A stretch of DNA of 12,698 bases, taken from the NCBI GenBank assembly GCA_035591015.1, contig JAXIUW010182292.1, positions 1 through 12,698 on the forward strand, given 5' to 3'. The number at the start of each line of letters is the position of its first letter. Position 1 is the first letter of the stretch. Of this stretch, positions 7,118 through 12,698 are shown piece by piece. Source of the DNA: Cephalothrix simula (lineage: Eukaryota; Nemertea; Palaeonemertea; Archinemertea; Cephalotrichidae). The notes below the pieces were generated by a model. The model saw only the letters and a list, made by a program, of their open reading frames with translations. It made no database searches and was not told the DNA's origin. The translations under genes and the position numbers were made by a program.

Positions 7118-7545
7118 GAGCCATATTAAGATTTTTAAAAATTTACCAAGGGAGATTTTTGGTGAAATGGTCGCGCCAGTGGGTGCCATTTACGGAGCAA
7201 AGTCGAAAAAAGAAACTGATGATCACTGATGCGCAAATCAGCACTATCTGCTTAACTGGAGGAAGGCATATATCCATAATACATATCCGACTAGAGTTTG
7301 AACGTTAGGTAGGTAATAATGCTATGTAGTCCGGACATAGAAATACCTCCCTAATTAAGTAGGTGCCGCTGTTCAGTTTTCGATTTGCGCATGATACATG
7401 CATTTTCAGAACTGTACAGTATATGCACGTATCAAAAATTGGGAATCAGCCATCAGCTCCATCCGTAAAGGGCAACCATGCCGCGGCCATTGACCATTCC
7501 ACCAAAAATCTCTGGTCTATTTTTTCTAAAAATGTGGCTTGGGGG
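7118..7545. repeat. Large imperfect palindrome (foldback element), about 430 bp
   Basis: The two halves are inverted copies around a centre near 7331. Outer part: GAGCCATATT and ATTTTTAAAAATTTACCA (7118-7148) match the reverse complement of 7516-7545. Middle: GAGATTTTTGGTGAAATGGTC (7152-7172) matches the reverse complement of GACCATTCCACCAAAAATCTC (7491-7511) except at one position, and GTGCCATTTACGGA (7183-7196) matches TCCGTAAAGGGCAAC (about 7461-7475) read in reverse complement. Inner: ATGCGCAAATC (7229-7239) matches GATTTGCGCAT (7382-7392). Centre: TTAGGTAGGTA (7305-7315) and CTATGT (7322-7327) pair with ACATAG (7335-7340) and TACCTCCCTAA (7344-7354). Gaps of unequal size separate the blocks. 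No transposase frame is present, so it would be non-autonomous. Open frames inside (7072-7308 and 7363-7620) are on opposite arms and look incidental. Confidence 0.7.
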
Positions 7546-7620
7546 ACACTGAGAAAAAACCTGATGGAACTTACCAATTTTAAGTCACTTTTATTTCACT
7601 CCAATGACCATTCTGGATGA

Positions 7621-7885
7621 CAATTGGTAATTCTGCATCTAGCGGTTATAACAACACACACAGCACATAGAGGGATAAGGCAAAGGGATTTTGTTAGTAA
7701 GGGATGTAACAAAGTGTTAGTAATGGTATTTCATTGCAATTGACATCACTTAGTAGATGCAATGCTTTGAAATAGATAACAAACAATTATGATAATATAC
7801 CTGGTATTGGCTCCGAGAATAGGCATTTAAAACTATACTCAGATTTTTGCCAGGACAAAAAAATATGAAAAATAGGATGTTAAAA
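7621..7885. other. AT-rich spacer, no gene seen
   Basis: No supported feature apart from loosely repeated words such as GTTAGTAA (near 7692 and 7717). Confidence 0.3.
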
Positions 7886-7889
7886 ATGT

Positions 7890-8048
7890 TAAGAAATTGG
7901 TAACAAATATTAACATGGTTAAGAGCTTGGTAAAAGATAATGATAACAAATAACGGTTGTTAATACGTTGGTAACAAAACGTTAACAAATTAAACAGATT
8001 CGTAACAAAAATATTTAGAATAGTGATCTCGTGACAAAAAGTAAACAA
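7890..8048. repeat. Degenerate tandem repeat, about 30-bp unit with TTGGTAACAAA
   Basis: The word TTGGTAACAAA or a close variant recurs with its TTGG at 7897, 7927 (TTGGTAAAAGA), 7968, 7999 (TTCGTAACAAA) and 8028 (CTCGTGACAAA), so spacings are about 30, 41, 31 and 29 bases. GTTAA words fill the gaps. The array is old and diverged. The open frame on the minus strand (7839-8081) is a product of this low-complexity array. Confidence 0.55.
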
Positions 8049-8374
8049 AATAACAAAAAATACAAATAAATATAATGACATTTTATTTTACCATCTATAA
8101 TACATTTTACACGTGTTTTTTTGAATATTTACAAAAGGCTTTATTTGGCCTTGAGAACAAGTATTCACAGAGAGACCACATATTATAAGCACATTTCTTT
8201 CATCGCGAAGAGAAATAACAAAATATCCAGAGGTCAACAGAAATAGTTTCATATCAACATTGACATCCAAAAAGCGTTCACGTGGCGACAGTACGTGCAT
8301 AACGTCAACCAGCAGACTGCATCACGTGACAGGACAGACATTTTTAAACAAATTTACAATTTTGTACAAATGTA

Positions 8375-8467
8375 ATGACCCAATATGCTAAAATGTCAAG
8401 AAAAAGTCCTCTCCTAAAATCTTAATATTTAGTAAGAATAACTTTTGACTAAATTATATTGGGTCAT
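8375..8467. repeat. 93-bp element with perfect 12-bp terminal inverted repeats
   Basis: ATGACCCAATAT at 8375-8386 is the exact reverse complement of ATATTGGGTCAT at 8456-8467. Inside, GTCAAGAAAAAGT (8395-8407) pairs with ACTTTTGAC (8441-8449) across a four-base bulge, so the stem continues. The middle is AT-rich and non-coding. This fits a very small MITE or a hairpin. I see no clear target-site duplication. Confidence 0.5.
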
Positions 8468-9160
8468 AATTTACAGATATCTATATACTGTTTGGATGAT
8501 TTTTACACATTAAAAATAAAGTTTTTTGATAATATAAAAACCGAGTATGAGAAAAAGTTTTAAATACGAACATTAATTATTTTAACATTATAATTAAACT
8601 CTAGAAAAATATATTGCTCAGCTAAAACAATGATTCAGTTAATAAAATAGCATTTGATTAGCTTTTTGAAAAAAAATTAATTCTAAAAAATCATATTTTG
8701 AATCAAATCATTTAAAAATCAATATAATTTTAAAATAGATGAAGATTATATATTTCAACTCTCATTGACTCTGGATAATTCTCCTTAGAATGAGAAACTT
8801 CCGAACAGAAATACCGACTAGCAGTTGCGCGTATTTGAATAGTTAAAACCAGATTTACAGAAAATATAATTAAATTACAATCATTTATAAAGTGGGAGTG
8901 AAATCATTGCACTAGGATGACAGGGGTAGACCTGTCGATCTATGTCCCTCACTCACAAACACGCATTCCAATTACATACATGATGAATGTACATAATATA
9001 ATCACATCATAAGGTTTTAGACTGAACACACATGATACACTGTGTAGTTATCTTAGCACCAGGCCACACTCATTTCACAGAACTTAAAGGAACACATTGA
9101 AAGCAGATTACTTCAAAATATTTAGACAATAAAGATTGTCAAGATTTTTCATATAAAATT
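8468..9160. other. AT-rich spacer, no gene seen
   Basis: Mostly very AT-rich. One small perfect hairpin, GACAGG/CCTGTC around GGTAGA, lies near 8920-8937. No splice-bounded open frame, RNA gene or repeat array could be supported. Confidence 0.35.
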
Positions 9161-9161
9161 T

Positions 9162-9304
9162 GTGTTTCTATTCAAGAAAATATTCATTAAAATAGGCCTT
9201 TTTATTTCACTAAATTAAATGGCGTTTTTATTCATGAAAATGGAGGTTCTGTTCATGAAAAATGGCGTTTTTATTCAGGAAAATGGCGTTTTTATCCATG
9301 AAAG
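9162..9304 (+). repeat. 21-bp minisatellite, four good copies and older ones upstream
   Basis: Four units follow head to tail: ATGGCGTTTTTATTCATGAAA (9219-9239, 21 bp), a variant at 9240-9261 (22 bp), one at 9262-9282 and one at 9283-9304. More diverged copies precede them (GTGTTTCTATTCAAGAAAAT at 9162 and AGGCCTTTTTATTTCAC at 9194). The 21-bp length would preserve reading frame, but the second unit's extra base shifts it, so translation is unlikely. Confidence 0.8.
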
Positions 9305-9306
9305 TA

Positions 9307-9462
9307 GCAAATTAATTTGAAATTCACTGCACTTGACAGTATCGTATAAAATATGCAGTATACTGGTGTATTTAACACGCTAATTATTTTGAAATTCACT
9401 ACACTTGACCATGACAATGAAAGTATCGTATAAAATATGCAGTATATTGGTGTATTTAACAC
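9307..9462. repeat. Direct tandem duplication, 72-bp and 84-bp copies
   Basis: Copy one (9307-9378) and copy two (9379-9462) share GAAATTCACT(G/A)CACTTGAC and then AGTATCGTATAAAATATGCA, GTAT(A/T and C/T variants)GGTGTATTTAACAC, with very few differences. Copy two carries 12 extra bases (CATGACAATGAA) between the two blocks. The high identity suggests a fairly recent duplication. It starts two bases after the 21-bp array ends. Confidence 0.85.
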
Positions 9463-9666
9463 GAATTTCTTAATATGCGATAGAATATTTCCCATACGAA
9501 ACGGGTTACCATGGTTGCATTCCGTATAAAAAATGAACACGGGTGCAATACAGGTTCACTCAGTTCCATCCAAAGTTCCAGAGTTATTAAATAAGTTATT
9601 AATGAGTTATTAATAATATGATTTAAAGTGTCAAGATACAAAAAAAGCCTTATTTTAGTGAAAAAC

Positions 9667-9930
9667 TCGACGGGTGAGAATTGAGTACGTCTAGTTGCAT
9701 TTTTTTAAAAAATAATTTGTTGAGATAAATCTTTCAGTACCGTTAATGAGAAAATCTTTCCAAAATATTGACGGTGGAATATCATTCCGAAGAACCGCTT
9801 TTACCCATCTGCACCTATGGAATTTCATTTTTTTAAAAAGTCAATCCAATTCCTCAACTCCAAAAACGATTTAATCGAAAATTTAACTTTTGCAAATAGA
9901 CGTACATTGTACTCAATTCTCACCCGTCGA
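9667..9930. mobile_element. 264-bp MITE-like element with perfect 22-bp terminal inverted repeats
   Basis: Positions 9667-9688 (starting TCGACGGGTGAG) are the exact reverse complement of 9909-9930 (ending CACCCGTCGA). After a seven-base insertion on the right side, the match continues: GTCTAGTTGCA (9689-9699) against TGCAAATAGAC (9891-9901), one mismatch. The inside has no transposase and only a short AT-biased open frame. Flanking bases are AC on both sides, a possible 2-bp duplication but not decisive. The identical ends in an otherwise drifting background suggest recent insertion. The superfamily is not recognised. Confidence 0.75.
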
Positions 9931-10084
9931 ACTATAATATCGATATTTGAAACCGGAAAATTTAAAACGACGAACATGTACAAGCATGACCATTTTACAG
10001 TACCGAGAAATGAAGAAAGACCGAAGTGTGGGAAATATTGATAATAAATCGAGAAAAATGCATATTTAATACAGCTAATATTTA

Positions 10085-10200
10085 ATGGGTAGTCGTTAGA
10101 TACAATATTTATCGACCTCGGTGTTTTTCGTACGCGACCTCGGGCGCAGCGCCCTCTGTCGGACCTCGGTTGATAAATCTTGTATCGAACTGCTATCCAT
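10085..10200. mobile_element. 116-bp palindromic MITE flanked by TA
   Basis: The left arm 10085-10121 (ATGGGTAGTCG...ACCTCGG) and right arm 10164-10200 (CCTCGG...CTATCCAT) are reverse complements at 29 of 37 positions. TA sits immediately outside both ends (10083-10084 and 10201-10202), the target duplication expected of Tc1/mariner-type elements. The centre is GC-rich, with GACCTCGG repeated and a tight GGGCGC/GCGCCC hairpin at about 10142-10154. No coding capacity. A palindrome of this size with TA flanks is a typical non-autonomous DNA transposon. Confidence 0.75.
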
Positions 10201-10202
10201 TA

Positions 10203-12436
10203 TATATTCCCTATTTATTGGTCCCTTTTATAAAAAATAGAAATTGAAAGAAAAATTATTACCTTGAACAGCTTATATTTACAAATTAATACTGTTCACA
10301 TTTTTGACTGAGTATTTCTCCTAATCGAGATCGTCGTTCAGACACTACAACATTTAGACGTAAAACCTATATTGGTTTTTAAATTGAAAACATACTTTTC
10401 GTAATTCAAATATTAAGCCATAAAACACATAGGACTACATGTACTTACAGTTTTAAATATATAGCATTTTATGATTATATGTTTCGTATGAAATGCTAAT
10501 ACATGTAACACATAAAAATACGAAATTGATCAACAAACATATGCATAGTTTGGATTTTATGAAATAATGTTGGCTGGTAAGAAAATAGCCAAAGTCTCAC
10601 ATTCTTTAAAATTAGACACTATAATATACAATATACACTTTTTAATCTAATTAATGCCTGAGTCGATTACTTAAACACCGGGCATTATGGTATTGGAATA
10701 ATAATCAAGATTAAAAGATTAAAAATACATTTCATTGTCATGGTCAAAGCCTAAAAACTTGAATATGATAAGAACAAAATTATATAAATGAAAAATATGA
10801 AACATTAAATATGAACATTATTACATTATGAAAAATGAACGAACTAGGTCTAATTAATCAAATGGGGTCAGCCATAGTCAGTGTCAGCGCTAAGTAATGC
10901 ATAGCTGATTAAAAATATTCGCTATTTAAATACAGTATTATAATACTGAAAAATTAAAAAAAGAGAAATCTGTGCCCGAATTTAAGGAATATCACAACCA
11001 AATTTTCTAGTATTAATTCACTATCAATAGATTATCTTTGAATAAATTAATTCAAATATATTCATCTTTGAAAAATGAATATGCTAAATCATGTCATGCA
11101 ATTTTACAACAATCAAATTCAAATATTATAATCTATTAAATGAAATTTTTTCAACAAAAAAATAAATAAATCTAATCAATATGAAAAATGAATATCGGAA
11201 ACAAAACAGGGTGGAATGCTTAAATAACTCTGATATGACAAATGTCAAAATGTTTTGCCGAAAAACAAAAAAGATGATCTCTATTTCATGCATTCCTGAA
11301 ATTTAATATTTTTTGCATACGAGATAATGTCCCAAGTAACTTATTCATTTGGCACAATAAAGACAACAGGCGAAGAATTATAAAAATAACAATGAAAGTG
11401 CATACAATTCGTATATTTACTATAGGCTCACAGCCACCGACAAGGAATGCAGAAATAGTGCTTTTTCTTTTACCTCAACAAAAAAGTTAGATAGATTGCT
11501 TGATTTGTAGCTCAATCCGCCATTTTGTTAGATTCCCACCAACTAGATGATGACGTCACCAAGTAAAAACCTGATTTGTTGAGATTAAGAAACTGAATAT
11601 TCATCAATTTCCATTATTTCTGGTTATATCTTAGGTTGAACGTATCACACGCTTTCCATAACCCGTTATGACAAAATAAACTCGACTATACATATTTTTA
11701 TAGGTTTGATGAAGGTGCGTAGATAAGATAATGAGATGAAATGAGAAAGTGGAGTAAAGGATATTATCACGGACGATGATACCTGAAATACAGAGAATAA
11801 TTTACGTTAGAACACAACTCCTAATTACAATCAGTAATTTATAAGGGAATTAGCAAGAAGTAAGGGATTTGAAAAGACATATCTAGGTGGTATTTAGAAT
11901 ACTTCTATTTCAATAGGCTATGGTATCTATACACCAATGAATTCCATATGATCTCAATTTTCATTTAGAAAATCCCCCATGTCCTTAGCTTGCTCAAATC
12001 CCGAGAAAATCGCTATCTAAAATAGCCAAATCACGGAAGTTTGATGATTGAAGTCCCTACTATATAGTAATCGCGTCAAGGGCTTTCCCAATCATGTGAC
12101 CGGAAGTGAAGTGCTCAGAAATGGTACGAACACTACCCTGTACTTCTTGTTAATTCTCCTAAATGTTCCTGATTGGATGAAAAGGGCTAACACTAAAAAA
12201 GTTAAAAAAGGGTATTAGATAGAAAAGTGTACAAAAAATAGGAAAATAATTTACTGGTAGAATCAACATTGTTTTAAAGGTTGGGCATCCCGAATTTTAA
12301 AATCAAGACTTCAACCACAACTGCAATAGTTTTCAGGCATATTTCAAAGCATTACAAATTTAACGCAAATATGTATGTGCTACTACTTCCTTTATTGAAT
12401 AAAGTGATATCATCATTATCTAATGAGCAATGTATA
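10203..12436. other. Long AT-rich region without a supported gene
   Basis: No exon, RNA gene or transposon could be supported in these 2.2 kb. Small structures seen: AGCATTTTAT/ATGAAATGCT at about 10464-10498; the perfect 16-bp palindrome CAGTATTATAATACTG (10933-10948); ATATTCAT/ATGAATAT around 11056-11080; and repeated ATGAAAAATGAA words near 10828, 11070 and 11180. Possible transcription-factor-like words include TGACGTCA (near 11551), an AAAATGGCGGA string on the minus strand (near 11520) and CCGGAAGTG (near 12101). None is tied to a transcript. GC-richer stretches near 11500-11570 and 12060-12110 would be the first places to look for promoters. Confidence 0.35.
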
Positions 12437-12575
12437 GCCCGAATAGCTCAGTTGGTAAGAGACTTGGGTCATGGGTTCGAGTTTCACCACTGATACAAGA
12501 TTGTGGTCCACAGTGTCATCTTTAGACGCTGGAAGGACGCTATATAAAAGCGGAAGAACGCTTCTATACAAAATT
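12437..12575 (+). mobile_element. tRNA-derived SINE with a shortened head
   Basis: GCCCGAATAGCTCAGTTGG starts at 12437 and contains a full RNA polymerase III A box (TAGCTCAGTTGG, 12444-12455). A B-box-like GGTTCGAGTTT lies at 12474-12484. The boxes are about 30 bases apart, some 14 fewer than in a normal tRNA, and no anticodon arm can be drawn. The T arm is also mispaired (its outer pairs are A-C and G-U). So this is not a working tRNA gene. Downstream, GGAAGGACGCTATATAAA and then GGAAGAACGCTTCTATA form two related blocks; the CGCTATATAAA string resembles tails of mollusc tRNA-SINEs as I remember them. The 3' end is approximate. Confidence 0.6.
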
Positions 12576-12698
12576 CCCTTTATTATGTTTTATCTAGGTC
12601 ATGACAATCACTTACTTTTTAGCTTAAGGTCTATTACTAATTTGAAATTTTTTTTAGCAAAATTGCCAAAAAATTCCCAAGGTCACCAACAAAACTTT

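Noticed and set aside
7072-7620. Two overlapping plus-strand frames (7072-7308 and 7363-7620) as a gene
   Set aside because: They sit on opposite arms of the large palindrome and reflect its sequence, not a conserved protein.
7839-8300. Minus-strand frames rich in Phe and Leu (7839-8081 and 8088-8300)
   Set aside because: The first is the complement of a low-complexity tandem array, the second has no recognisable feature; the apparent membrane character comes from AT-rich codons.
11551-11558. TGACGTCA as a CRE site
   Set aside because: A perfect 8-bp word, but a single occurrence with no nearby promoter is not enough to call a regulatory site.
12437-12490. Functional tRNA gene
   Set aside because: The A box is intact, but the spacing to the B box is about 14 bases short, there is no anticodon arm, and the T stem is mispaired.

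Overview
This looks like AT-rich, gene-poor nuclear DNA from an animal. There is no bacterial or phage signature: no long open frames, no ribosome binding sites and no operon spacing. The window has spliced-gene signals, a tRNA-derived SINE head, several short terminal-inverted-repeat (foldback) elements and AT-rich tandem repeats. A tail with the string CGCTATATAAA after a tRNA-like head, and repeated TACATGTA-type palindromes (near 6484, 10435 and 10502), suggest a mollusc, probably a bivalve. That placement is inference from composition and repeat style, not from a recognised gene.

The only protein-coding piece I can support is one exon on the minus strand (2514-2693). It encodes the first 53 residues of a small lipid-anchored, disordered, charged protein starting MGCNTSS, between a good splice acceptor and a good donor. 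The rest of that gene should lie toward position 1 or outside the window; I could not place the next exon with confidence. Possible untranslated leader exons on the same strand (3166-3217 and about 5581-5627) are noted as tentative.

Layout. 1-2500: a diverged interspersed repeat (about 95-265, minus), AT-rich spacer, a 169-bp long-hairpin element (1575-1743), a small perfect hairpin (1745-1772) and a GC-richer patch (2187-2270). 2514-2693: the coding exon, with a GC-richer stretch upstream to about 2905. 3300-4010: short degenerate repeats and CACATATGTG palindromes. 4562-5021: a dense block of consecutive hairpins, two of which have about 35-bp stems shaped like microRNA precursors. 5580-6640: a possible minus-strand donor, an AT tandem repeat and a second copy of the interspersed repeat in the opposite orientation. 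6958-7545: a short triplicated unit, then a large imperfect palindrome of about 430 bp. 7890-8470: degenerate AACAAA-type tandem repeats and a small 12-bp terminal-inverted-repeat hairpin. 9160-9462: a 21-bp tandem repeat followed by a larger direct duplication. 9667-9930 and 10085-10200: two MITE-like elements, the second flanked by TA. 10200-12430: AT-rich DNA with no gene that I can see. 12437-12575: the SINE head and body.

The unusual property of the window is its load of inverted repeats: eight or more separate stem-forming elements in 12.7 kb, including a tight cluster. Most are best explained as small non-autonomous DNA transposons. The 4562-4884 cluster could instead be a hairpin-RNA locus, which small-RNA sequencing would settle.
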